Source: JBFLVN01 sp040758475
GTDB lineage: Bacteria > JAGRBM01
DNA: 7,296 nt
Assembly (NCBI GenBank): GCA_040758475.1
Contig: JBFLVN010000193.1
Coordinates: 1-7,296 of the forward strand
Reading direction: 5' to 3'
Part shown: one piece after another, positions 1 through 5,577 of the stretch
Numbering within the stretch: position 1 is the first letter of the stretch
Layout of the letters: the number at the start of each line of letters is the position of its first letter
The notes under the pieces: generated by a model
Told to the model about the DNA's origin: nothing
What the model saw: only the letters and a program-made list of their open reading frames with translations
Databases searched by the model: none
Position numbers and translations under genes: made by a program

Positions 1-1
1 A

Positions 2-841
2 AGCGGACCTTCCGTCCATCGCCAACAAACGCCCCTTTCCTTTCCCCGCCCGGTCACGGGCAAGGGTTCCAATCGCCTGGCCCTCGAATTCCAGAAGAAC
101 GCGCGGGCGGTGGCGAAGTTTTTCGGCCTTCCACTCCCGCTCGCTCCGGAGGAAATCCACGTCTTCTCGGCGGGAGAGGAAAAGCTCCTCGAAAAATTCC
201 TCCGCAAAGCAGGCTTTACCCCTTCGCTTCTTTCCGAAACCCGCCGGAACGTGCGCGCGGGTTCGAGCTATTTCATCCCGTATCCGGGTGCCGTGTACCT
301 GGCGGGCGATGAACCAGCCGCCATCGCCGAGGAGGCGTCCCACTTCGTCCGCCACGCCTGCGGCGGGACGCCACCGGCCCGGACGCGCCCCGACCTTTTC
401 TACCAGCTTCTTTTGAACGAGACCGCCGGATACCTGGGCTCCAAACTCCTCTGCCCGGAACGAAAGACCTTGAGCGAAGGGGAAATCCTCGCGGAGTTCC
501 GCTCCCCCTCTTTTGGAAGGGCGCCCTTCGAGAAAAGCGCCATCGAGACGGCGGCGCGCCATCTTTTGGCGGAAGCCGATCCCGAAGAAGCCGAGGCCTT
601 GCCGCGCCTCTACCGCTCGTCCCTCGCGCGCGTCGTCGGCGCCGCTCATCTCCTTGGATACTCCCTGGCCGAACGCCTCCACGCCGCGATCCTTCGAAAG
701 CGCTATCCCACCGCCTGCGCCCGGGAACTCTTCACCGAAGACTGGAGCGCCCCCGGCGCCGGCCTGGCCCGTTACATCACCTTGAAAGCCCAGCTGGCCG
801 GGATTATTCGGCCATCCAAATCCGCGCTTCACGCTTCCTGA
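2..841 (+). CDS. Unrecognised protein, 5' end outside the window
   Basis: The reading frame is open from base 2 to the TGA at 839-841, with G/C-rich third codon positions. The first conventional start in frame is GTG 110, but no Shine-Dalgarno sequence precedes it and the residues before it (LALEFQKNARAVA) read as a helix continuing into the protein. I therefore infer that the true start lies left of the window; GTG 110 (243 residues) is the alternative. I do not recognise the family. Numbered from GTG 110, there is an EEASHFVRH segment at residues 74-82 and an NETAGYLGSKL segment at 103-113. The spacing of an E/H-rich helix followed about 25 residues later by a helix with Glu resembles zincin-type metallopeptidase folds, but a true HExxH is absent, so that is only a weak structural guess. 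No signal peptide or membrane segment is visible. It lies 61 nt upstream of the ParA gene on the same strand, so the two may be co-transcribed. Confidence 0.6.
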   Translation, partial: SGPSVHRQQTPLSFPRPVTGKGSNRLALEFQKNARAVAKFFGLPLPLAPEEIHVFSAGEEKLLEKFLRKAGFTPSLLSETRRNVRAGSSYFIPYPGAVYLAGDEPAAIAEEASHFVRHACGGTPPARTRPDLFYQLLLNETAGYLGSKLLCPERKTLSEGEILAEFRSPSFGRAPFEKSAIETAARHLLAEADPEEAEALPRLYRSSLARVVGAAHLLGYSLAERLHAAILRKRYPTACARELFTEDWSAPGAGLARYITLKAQLAGIIRPSKSALHAS

Positions 842-857
842 TCCTCCACTAGACAAA

Positions 858-895
858 TCCCCCCGTACAAGTATTTTCGCCTCCCGACGGGGGGA
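858..895 (+). promoter_or_regulatory. Hairpin covering the parA Shine-Dalgarno sequence
   Basis: TCCCCCCGT (858-866) is perfectly complementary to ACGGGGGGA (887-895): a 9-bp, mostly G-C stem with a 20-nt loop. The right arm contains GGGGGGA, the only plausible ribosome-binding site for the GTG at 903 (7-nt spacer). In RNA the stem would hide this site, so it could limit translation of the ParA gene. A short T run (898-901) follows the stem, so a weak intrinsic terminator for the upstream gene is the alternative reading. The complementarity is seen directly; both functions are inferred. Confidence 0.5.
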
Positions 896-902
896 CGTTT
901 TC

Positions 903-1790
903 GTGTCCGAGCCACGCCGCACGCCCATCGCTGAACTGGCCCGAAGGCTCCAGAGCTTCGCCGGGGCCGCCCTCAAGGACTACCCCAAGGGGGACCGCCG
1001 GGCCCGGATCGTCGCCGTGGCCGCCCAAAAGGGCGGCGTCGGGAAAACGACGAGCGCCGTCCACCTCGCCTGGGCCCTTGCCCAGGACCCTTCCCGGAAA
1101 GTCCTCCTCGTGGATTTGGACCCCCAAGGCCACGTGGCGGCGAGCCTCCGGGGCCTTATCGCCGGGCGCCGGGGGAGCCTCTCGGACGTGCTCCTGGCCC
1201 GGGACCAGGAACTCCTCGACCTCGCCCAACCGGCGAGGGATTCGCTTCTCGAACTCGTCCTCTCGGACAAACGCCTCGCCGAGACCGAGGGGATTCTTTC
1301 ATCCAAGATCGGGAAGGAATTCCATCTCCGCAGGACGCTGGAACGAACGAAGACTCATTATGACTGGATTATTCTAGATTGTCCACCCCACCTGGGGGAA
1401 CTGACGCTAAACGCCCTCGTGGCGGCGGATGAAGTGATCGTGCCGACCCAGCTCTCGGCCCTCGCCTTCGAGGGGGTCCACGATCTCCTGGACGCCCTTG
1501 CCAAAGTGGGCGAGCACATGAACCCGAACCTTGGCGTCCTGGGCATCCTGCTCACCCAGGTGGATTCGCGGACCCCCGCGGCCAACCTCGCCGTCCGCCG
1601 GCAGATCGAATCGACCTTCGGCCCCGTGGTCCTCAAGACCGAAATCCCCATCAACTCCGCCGTGCGGCAGGCCCAGATGGAGGGGCTCCCCCTCTTCCGC
1701 TTCGCCCCCAAGGCGAGCGCGGCGCTGGCCTACGAGCGCCTCGCAGAGGAAGTCTCCGGCCGGGAGGCCGAAGAGCACTGGGCCCCTTGA
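903..1790 (+). CDS. ParA/Soj-family P-loop ATPase
   Basis: A 295-residue member of the ParA/MinD family, whose ATP-dependent dimers bind non-specific DNA and position chromosomes, plasmids or protein cargo. The deviant Walker A motif KGGVGKTT with its signature lysine is at residues 43-50, the A' motif DLDPQG at 71-76 and the Walker B region ILDCPP at 157-162. All are intact, so an active ATPase is expected. Only about 35 residues precede the core and they show no helix-turn-helix, which resembles chromosomal Soj-type rather than long plasmid P1-type ParA proteins. The start is GTG, chosen because GGGGGGA lies 7 nt upstream; that site is inside a hairpin. No parB gene or parS-like site is in the window, so the partner and cargo are unknown: chromosome segregation, plasmid-type partition and positioning of another complex are all possible. 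The stop lies 3 nt from the stop of the convergent barrel gene. Family is secure; role is not. Confidence 0.93.
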   Translation: MSEPRRTPIAELARRLQSFAGAALKDYPKGDRRARIVAVAAQKGGVGKTTSAVHLAWALAQDPSRKVLLVDLDPQGHVAASLRGLIAGRRGSLSDVLLARDQELLDLAQPARDSLLELVLSDKRLAETEGILSSKIGKEFHLRRTLERTKTHYDWIILDCPPHLGELTLNALVAADEVIVPTQLSALAFEGVHDLLDALAKVGEHMNPNLGVLGILLTQVDSRTPAANLAVRRQIESTFGPVVLKTEIPINSAVRQAQMEGLPLFRFAPKASAALAYERLAEEVSGREAEEHWAP

Positions 1791-1793
1791 GCC

Positions 1794-2414
1794 CTACTCG
1801 ATGATGAAGATGAAGTTCCCCCCGATGTTGACCGGGAACGCCTTTAGGATTCCGGTTTCCGTACTCTCATCGTTAAGAAAGCGGAGCCGGGCTTCTGGTT
1901 CGAAGGCGATGGACCGCGTGAGATAGAAGTCAGCTCCGATCGCCGTGGTGAAAGTGAACTCCACGTCCGTATCGACAACAGGGCCAGCGCCCGGGGGCGA
2001 AATCCCTCCCACAGCTCCGCCAATTCCGAATAGCAGATAAGGCGAGAATTTTTCCTCGGGCAGAGGAACGATCTTGAGTTCCGCCGTCCCATAATAGATT
2101 TGCAGATCGCCCGCCGGACCATCGTAGAAATCCATGGCGAAATTCACTTGGGTAAAGAAATTATCGGTGAGCGGCGCCCCGACAAACGCCTGAAATCCGA
2201 AACCGGGACCGAAAGCCTGATCGAAGGAAGAAAATCCCGATACGTCACCTTGGACGAAACTCCCGCTCACGCCGCCCCCCAGATAAAACCCCCGGGCGGG
2301 CTTTCCATTCCAGGGCGGCCCTTCTTCCTCGTCCTGCGCCCTTGCCAGTGGCAGGCCCACGAGCAAGACGCCGATCGCCGCGATCCCCAAGACCCTTGCT
2401 AGACGTAAACGCAT
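1794..2414 (-). CDS. Small outer-membrane beta-barrel protein
   Basis: A 206-residue precursor starting at ATG 2414. The frame runs upstream to 2486, but the ATG is followed at once by a signal peptide: Arg-rich n-region, hydrophobic core IAAIGVLLVGL, and an ARA-Q cleavage site near residue 26. It is also preceded by a good ribosome-binding site. After an acidic linker the mature protein is a run of alternating polar/hydrophobic strands with Gly and aromatic residues (FYLGGGVSGSF, NFFTQVNFAMDFY, AIGADFYL), typical of 8-stranded OmpW/OmpA-like barrels (OMP_b-brl type). I expect it in the outer membrane; ligand or function is unknown. It ends NFIFIIE, lacking the terminal aromatic residue usual in barrel assembly signals. 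It lies 68 nt downstream of the AmgK-like kinase on the same strand and probably shares its transcript. Its end nearly abuts the convergent ParA gene, leaving no room for a terminator. Confidence 0.82.
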   Translation of the reverse strand: MRLRLARVLGIAAIGVLLVGLPLARAQDEEEGPPWNGKPARGFYLGGGVSGSFVQGDVSGFSSFDQAFGPGFGFQAFVGAPLTDNFFTQVNFAMDFYDGPAGDLQIYYGTAELKIVPLPEEKFSPYLLFGIGGAVGGISPPGAGPVVDTDVEFTFTTAIGADFYLTRSIAFEPEARLRFLNDESTETGILKAFPVNIGGNFIFIIE

Positions 2415-2419
2415 GGCAC

Positions 2420-2429
2420 TCTCCCCTCT
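2420..2429 (-). promoter_or_regulatory. Ribosome-binding site deciding the barrel start
   Basis: Read on the minus strand this is AGAGGGGAGA, 5 nt before ATG 2414. It supports the internal ATG, which begins a signal peptide, over the upstream in-frame start at 2486 that would overlap the kinase stop codon. Confidence 0.65.
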
Positions 2430-2482
2430 TAAATGACCCAACGAGTTTAAGACGGCTTTCTCCTGGAAAACACTGACCGGAA

Positions 2483-3583
2483 TCACCCCTTGGCGGCCCG
2501 CTCGACCATGGGCGCCAAGGGCGCCAGTTCCTCCCGGGAGGCGATCACCCGTTTCATGGAGGCAAACAGGTTGGGCAAGTGGATCAGGAGATGGGGTTTT
2601 CCCTTCACTTTGTCCAGATAGACGAACCGCCCCGCCGCCTTCATGTTCCGCTGGAGCACCTGGAAATCGAAGAGCCTCCTAAATTTGGCGAAATCCATTT
2701 TCGCCTCGGCCGATTCCGGCCGGCCCCTCAAATAGCGCTTTAAAAGTTCATCCACTTCCGTTTCCGAAAGTCCGAAATATCTGTCCCGAAGGAGGCTCGC
2801 CAAATCGTAAACGGCGGGCGCGAGAAGCGCGTCCTGGAAATCGATCAGGACGATCTCCCCATCCTTTACGAGAATGTTCTGGCTGTGAAAGTCCCGGTGG
2901 GTGAAAACAGCGGGAAGCGCGGCGAGTTCCTTGGAAATGCGGGCGAAGATTTCATCGCTCGCTTTCTTTTCCGCGCCGGAGAGTTTTTGCCCCGTCTTCG
3001 CCTCGACGCCGTACTCGGTGAAGTGCTCGAACTCCCAGAGGTATAGTTTTTCGCTCATCCGTTGGTAGAAGGCCGTGCAGTCCTGCCCGGACTCGCGATG
3101 GCTCGCCCGCTCGTGCATCTTGGCCATTTCGTCGATGGCTTTCCCAAAGAGAGCGAGCCCCCGCTCCCTCCCGCCCGGCGCGCTGATGGCATCGAAGAGG
3201 TGCGTGTCTCCCAAATCTTCAAGGAGAAGGAATCCCTTTTCTTCTTGCACGTCGTAAATCGCGGGAACGCGGACCCCCGCGCGGGTGAGGTAGCGGGAAA
3301 CGTTCACGAACGGGAGTTCCTTGATGGGGCAAACCCCTTCCGTGGCTTCTTCCGACCCCAAGGGGGAGAGGTTCGGCGGGAACTCCATCAGGATGGCCGT
3401 CTTCGCCTTGGCCCCGTTCTTCAAATAGACGCGGTAATACTTCCGGGCCGAAGCATCCCCCCGGAGCGGCTCGAAGCGCTCGAAACCTCCCCCCAAAGCC
3501 CGGGGGCAAGCGTCTCTAAGATAAGGAGCGGCCCGGTCTTTTTCCGCCGCGTCGGCAGTTGCAGGTTGTACACCCATGTGCAC
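2483..3583 (-). CDS. AmgK-like sugar kinase / aminoglycoside phosphotransferase fold
   Basis: A 366-residue cytoplasmic kinase of the APH superfamily, closest in motif order to AmgK, the anomeric MurNAc/GlcNAc kinase of peptidoglycan recycling. Visible are the family opening GDASARKYYRV (42-52), the LLLEDLGD hinge segment (119-126), the catalytic loop HRDFHSQN (229-236, with catalytic Asp231 and metal-binding Asn236) and the metal-binding DFQDA (248-252), followed by YDLASLLRD, which is characteristic of the AmgK group. All catalytic residues are present. The start is GTG 3583: GGAGA on the minus strand lies 5 nt before it, whereas the ATG six nt further in (3577) is too far away. In pseudomonads AmgK works with the uridylyltransferase MurU to make UDP-MurNAc; no murU-like gene is in this window, so the substrate is inferred from family only. 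The outer-membrane barrel gene follows 68 nt downstream. A homoserine-kinase-like or other sugar-kinase role is the alternative. Confidence 0.85.
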   Translation of the reverse strand: MHMGVQPATADAAEKDRAAPYLRDACPRALGGGFERFEPLRGDASARKYYRVYLKNGAKAKTAILMEFPPNLSPLGSEEATEGVCPIKELPFVNVSRYLTRAGVRVPAIYDVQEEKGFLLLEDLGDTHLFDAISAPGGRERGLALFGKAIDEMAKMHERASHRESGQDCTAFYQRMSEKLYLWEFEHFTEYGVEAKTGQKLSGAEKKASDEIFARISKELAALPAVFTHRDFHSQNILVKDGEIVLIDFQDALLAPAVYDLASLLRDRYFGLSETEVDELLKRYLRGRPESAEAKMDFAKFRRLFDFQVLQRNMKAAGRFVYLDKVKGKPHLLIHLPNLFASMKRVIASREELAPLAPMVERAAKG

Positions 3584-3630
3584 GAGTTTCTCCGATTTAC
3601 CCCCAAAAGCCCAAGCTGTGTGCCTGGAGC

Positions 3631-3670
3631 GGTTGTATCAAAAACTTCACACCTTTGTCATCTGCCGGGC
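3631..3670 (+). repeat. Intergenic direct repeat, copy 1
   Basis: This 40-bp stretch matches 5361-5400 in the same orientation at 32 of 40 positions by eye. The shared core is GGTTGTATC, one variable base, AAAACTTCAC, and then GTCATCT. It sits between the divergent kinase and propeller genes; copy 2 lies just past the propeller gene's terminator, so the pair flanks that gene. It could be a dispersed intergenic repeat, a shared regulatory site, or the ends of an inserted cassette. No other copy was found by eye in the window. Confidence 0.65.
3634..3661 (-). promoter_or_regulatory. Possible promoter of the kinase/barrel operon
   Basis: On the minus strand ATGACA (3661-3656; 5 of 6 to a sigma-70 -35 box) is followed after 16 nt by GATACA (3639-3634; 3 of 6 to a -10 box), about 50 nt before the kinase GTG. 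The -10 match is weak and the whole site lies inside repeat copy 1, so it may be coincidental. Confidence 0.25.
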
Positions 3671-3760
3671 GGCTTTTTGCCCCATTCTCCTGCCCGCTGC
3701 GGCCTGTATGACGCACGGCGCTAACGCGCCAGGTCCGTGGGTGGGAGCAGGGAGAATCAC

Positions 3761-5296
3761 ATGAAAAAGCAGATCGTTTCATCGGTACTTTCTCTAGCGG
3801 CTTTCCTGATCGCGAGTTCCGCCTGGGCCGGGGGGAACAGCGCCCCGCCCCTTTCGCTCGTCGGCACCTACGACAGCGGTTCGGGGAACGGCTGCGAGAT
3901 CATCTCCGTCCAGACTTCGACCAGGCGAGCGGCGGTCATCAATACGACCGAAAAGGCCGTGGACATCCTGGACCTCTCTAGTCCCGCGAGCCCCTCCCGC
4001 AAGGCCCGTCACGCGCTCGGCCTCAAAGCCGGGGAGGAAGTCACCTCCATCGCCTTCCACCCGAGCGATGATTATTACCTCGTCACCGTCCGCGCCGCCG
4101 GGCCCAAAGATGCCGGCCGGGTTGAAATCCGCGGCGGGGGCGACGGGAACCTGCTCAAGACCCTCGAAACCGGCGTCGATCCGGACGCGGTTGCCATCGA
4201 CCCCACCGGCAAATTCGCCGCCGTGGCGAACGAGGCCGAAGAGTTCTGGTTCAACAAGGAAACCCGCGAATTCGAATCGGCCGATGGGACTCTCACCCTG
4301 ATCCGCCTCGCGAGCGGCGCCCAGGGGGCCGAAGCCGTCCAGATTCAGTTCGACCAGCAGACGGGCGAGAAGGGCTGGACCACCGTGGACCACGGCCGCT
4401 ACTTCGAGCGGGACGTGGACGTGAACGGAAACGGCAAGATCGACGAGAACGTGGACCTGGACGGGAACGGCCAGATCGACGAAGGGAAAGTCGTCGTGGG
4501 AACCCTCTTCTACATCCCCGTAAAGGCTTCCGAAGCCAAGGGGGAAAAGAAGATGATGCTCCCCATCTCGAACAACCTCCCCGCCTTCCTCGAACCTGAA
4601 AACGTGGCTTTCAGTACCGACGGCTCCCGTCTCTACGTCTCCTTCCAGGAAAACAACGGCATTGCCGTGATCGACACTGCCGAGGCCAAGCCCGTCAAGT
4701 ACTTCGGCCTGGGGCTCTCCGCCCACTCGGCCGATACGGCCGACGACGGCAAGGCCGAGTTCTCCAAGAAGCTCAATGCCCTGCGCGAGCCCGACGGCAT
4801 CGCCGTGGTGGATACCCCGAACGGCCCCGTGCTGATCACCGCCGACGAAGGAGATACGGAACCGGGCATCCCCGAACTCAAGGGGACGGACGTGGCCGGC
4901 GGCAGCCGCACGGTGGGCCTCTTTGACGCCCGCTCCGGCAAGATCGTGGGCGATACGAAGGGCCAGATCGACCAGCAGGTCTCCGAAGCCGGTTTCTACC
5001 CCGACGAGCGGAGCGTGAAAAAAGGCTCCGAGCCCGAGGGGATCGTCGCTTTCAACGATGGCGGCCTCTACGCGGTCGTGACGCTCGAACGGGCCAACGG
5101 CATCGCCCTTGTCTCCTTCAAGGAGCCCGAGAACCCCACCGTCGTCGCCACGGCGGCCATCGACAAGTCGGCCAAGCCCGGCGCCATCGCCCCCGAGGGG
5201 ATCGCCTACTGGAAGGACGCCGCCACCGGGAACCAGTACGTCGCCACCGCCAACGAAAAGAGCGGAACGGTGAGCGTGTTCCAGGTAAATCCCTGA
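3761..5296 (+). CDS. Exported choice-of-anchor I beta-propeller protein
   Basis: A 511-residue exported protein. The start is ATG 3761: AGGGAG lies 6 nt upstream, and the ATG opens a signal peptide (KK n-region, hydrophobic core, AWA-GG cleavage site after residue 23). An upstream in-frame GTG at 3737 would only add eight residues before this signal. The rest fits the choice-of-anchor I propeller family: an opening LVGTYDSGSG, repeated blades with NTTEKAVDILDL-like strands, EPENVAFSTDG (278-288) followed by YVSFQENNGIAVID, LITADEGD (358-365), and the C-terminal APEGIAYW (477-484) and ATANEKSGTVSVFQ. Residues 220-243 carry two tandem EF-hand-like loops, probably binding calcium. The chain ends at the last strand with no sorting tag or transmembrane anchor, so I infer a free periplasmic or secreted protein. 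Relatives are linked to phosphatase or phytase-like annotations, but no catalytic residues can be assigned here. It is probably transcribed alone and ends at the terminator at 5327-5355. Confidence 0.85.
   Translation: MKKQIVSSVLSLAAFLIASSAWAGGNSAPPLSLVGTYDSGSGNGCEIISVQTSTRRAAVINTTEKAVDILDLSSPASPSRKARHALGLKAGEEVTSIAFHPSDDYYLVTVRAAGPKDAGRVEIRGGGDGNLLKTLETGVDPDAVAIDPTGKFAAVANEAEEFWFNKETREFESADGTLTLIRLASGAQGAEAVQIQFDQQTGEKGWTTVDHGRYFERDVDVNGNGKIDENVDLDGNGQIDEGKVVVGTLFYIPVKASEAKGEKKMMLPISNNLPAFLEPENVAFSTDGSRLYVSFQENNGIAVIDTAEAKPVKYFGLGLSAHSADTADDGKAEFSKKLNALREPDGIAVVDTPNGPVLITADEGDTEPGIPELKGTDVAGGSRTVGLFDARSGKIVGDTKGQIDQQVSEAGFYPDERSVKKGSEPEGIVAFNDGGLYAVVTLERANGIALVSFKEPENPTVVATAAIDKSAKPGAIAPEGIAYWKDAATGNQYVATANEKSGTVSVFQVNP
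4418..4489 (+). repeat. Two tandem 36-bp units encoding EF-hand-like calcium loops
   Basis: Two consecutive 12-codon units inside the propeller gene encode DVNGNGKIDENV and DLDGNGQIDEGK (residues 220-243). The first 30 bases of the units match at 25 positions. Each has Asp at loop position 1, Asn/Asp at 3 and 5, Gly at 6, Ile at 8 and Asp at 9, as in EF-hand, dockerin and thrombospondin-3-type calcium loops. The bidentate acid usual at position 12 is absent (Val, Lys). Confidence 0.7.
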
Positions 5297-5326
5297 CCCT
5301 CCTTTCTCCGCCTCTTTGTTCCAAAC

Positions 5327-5355
5327 CGGGGGCCCCGCAAGGGCCCCCGCTGTTT
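5327..5355 (+). terminator. Intrinsic terminator of the propeller gene
   Basis: CGGGGGCCC (5327-5335) pairs perfectly with GGGCCCCCG (5341-5349) around the 5-nt loop CGCAA, and TGTTTT follows shortly after. It begins 30 nt past the propeller stop codon. Confidence 0.8.
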
Positions 5356-5360
5356 TCGGC

Positions 5361-5400
5361 GGTTGTATCGAAAACTTCACGGCTCCGTCATCTCTCAGGC
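5361..5400 (+). repeat. Intergenic direct repeat, copy 2
   Basis: Partner of 3631-3670 in the same orientation (32 of 40 identical by eye; identical blocks GGTTGTATC, AAAACTTCAC, GTCATCT). It starts 6 nt after the T tract of the propeller terminator. Further downstream, the sequence around 5443-5458 (ATTCTC then GCTGC) weakly echoes 3684-3701, suggesting the repeat unit may once have been longer and been interrupted in one copy. Confidence 0.65.
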
Positions 5401-5423
5401 CGTACGATGGGGGTGCCAAAGAA

Positions 5424-5439
5424 TCAGGGAATTCCCTGA
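5424..5439. promoter_or_regulatory. 16-bp perfect palindrome, possible operator
   Basis: TCAGGGAATTCCCTGA is its own reverse complement, and the symmetry resumes after one mismatch to give a 24-bp imperfect dyad (5420-5443). It has no T tract and almost no loop, so it suits a dimeric DNA-binding protein better than a terminator. It lies between repeat copy 2 and the terminator at 5461, about 60 nt upstream of the candidate dehydrogenase promoter. Function is inferred. Confidence 0.35.
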
Positions 5440-5460
5440 CTCTATTCTCTCCTTGCTGCA

Positions 5461-5493
5461 GGCGGAGGCGCTTCGGGCCTCCGCCGATTTTTT
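5461..5493 (+). terminator. Second strong intrinsic terminator
   Basis: GGCGGAGGC (5461-5469) pairs perfectly with GCCTCCGCC (5477-5485) around a 7-nt loop containing CTTCGG, and GATTTTTT follows. It lies 165 nt beyond the propeller stop, after another complete terminator, and insulates the dehydrogenase gene from upstream transcription. Confidence 0.8.
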
Positions 5494-5499
5494 GGGGAT

Positions 5500-5527
5500 T
5501 GGACATTTTCTGCGGCATGGATAGGAT
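5500..5527 (+). promoter_or_regulatory. Candidate sigma-70 promoter of the dehydrogenase gene
   Basis: TGGACA (5500-5505; 5 of 6 to TTGACA), a 16-nt spacer and TAGGAT (5522-5527; 4 of 6 to TATAAT) lie just past the terminator at 5461-5493. Transcription would begin near 5533-5535, giving a leader of about 45 nt that opens with the hairpin at 5536. Predicted from sequence only. Confidence 0.4.
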
Positions 5528-5535
5528 GGCCCTCC

Positions 5536-5557
5536 GCTGACGGTTTCGTCAGCTTTT
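5536..5557 (+). terminator. Hairpin plus T4 in the dehydrogenase leader
   Basis: GCTGACG (5536-5542) pairs with CGTCAGC (5547-5553) around the loop GTTT, followed by TTTT. It ends about 20 nt before the dehydrogenase ATG, too close for a promoter to fit after it. It is therefore more likely a 5' stabilising stem-loop or an attenuator of that gene than a simple terminator of something upstream. Confidence 0.45.
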
Positions 5558-5577
5558 AAAAAGAAAGGGAAACGACC

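Noticed and set aside
866..885. Third copy of the intergenic repeat near AAGTATTTTCG
   Set aside because: Only a short gapped resemblance to the AAGTTTTCG strand of the repeat; not distinguishable from chance.
2428..2451. Inverted repeat CTTAAA/TTTAAG upstream of the barrel gene
   Set aside because: Six A/T-rich base pairs across a 12-nt loop with no supporting context; likely chance.
3631..3670. Repeat as a small coding element: both copies read DD..VKF.IQP on the minus strand
   Set aside because: Differences between copies are not concentrated at third codon positions and no shared start or stop frames the peptide, so a non-coding repeat is simpler.
3661..3687. Possible terminator GCCG/CGGC followed by TTTTT upstream of the propeller gene
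   Set aside because: The stem is only 3-4 bp with a very short loop, too weak to call.
3062..3724. 220-residue plus-strand open frame antisense to the kinase
   Set aside because: The opposite strand encodes all kinase catalytic motifs; this frame has no recognisable feature and crosses the intergenic region.
3794..5518. 574-residue minus-strand open frame, longer than the propeller gene it lies against
   Set aside because: It is a codon-phase shadow of G/C-ending codons: rich in Gly, Val, Asp, Arg and His, with no recognisable domain or signal. The plus-strand gene has a ribosome-binding site, signal peptide and family motifs.
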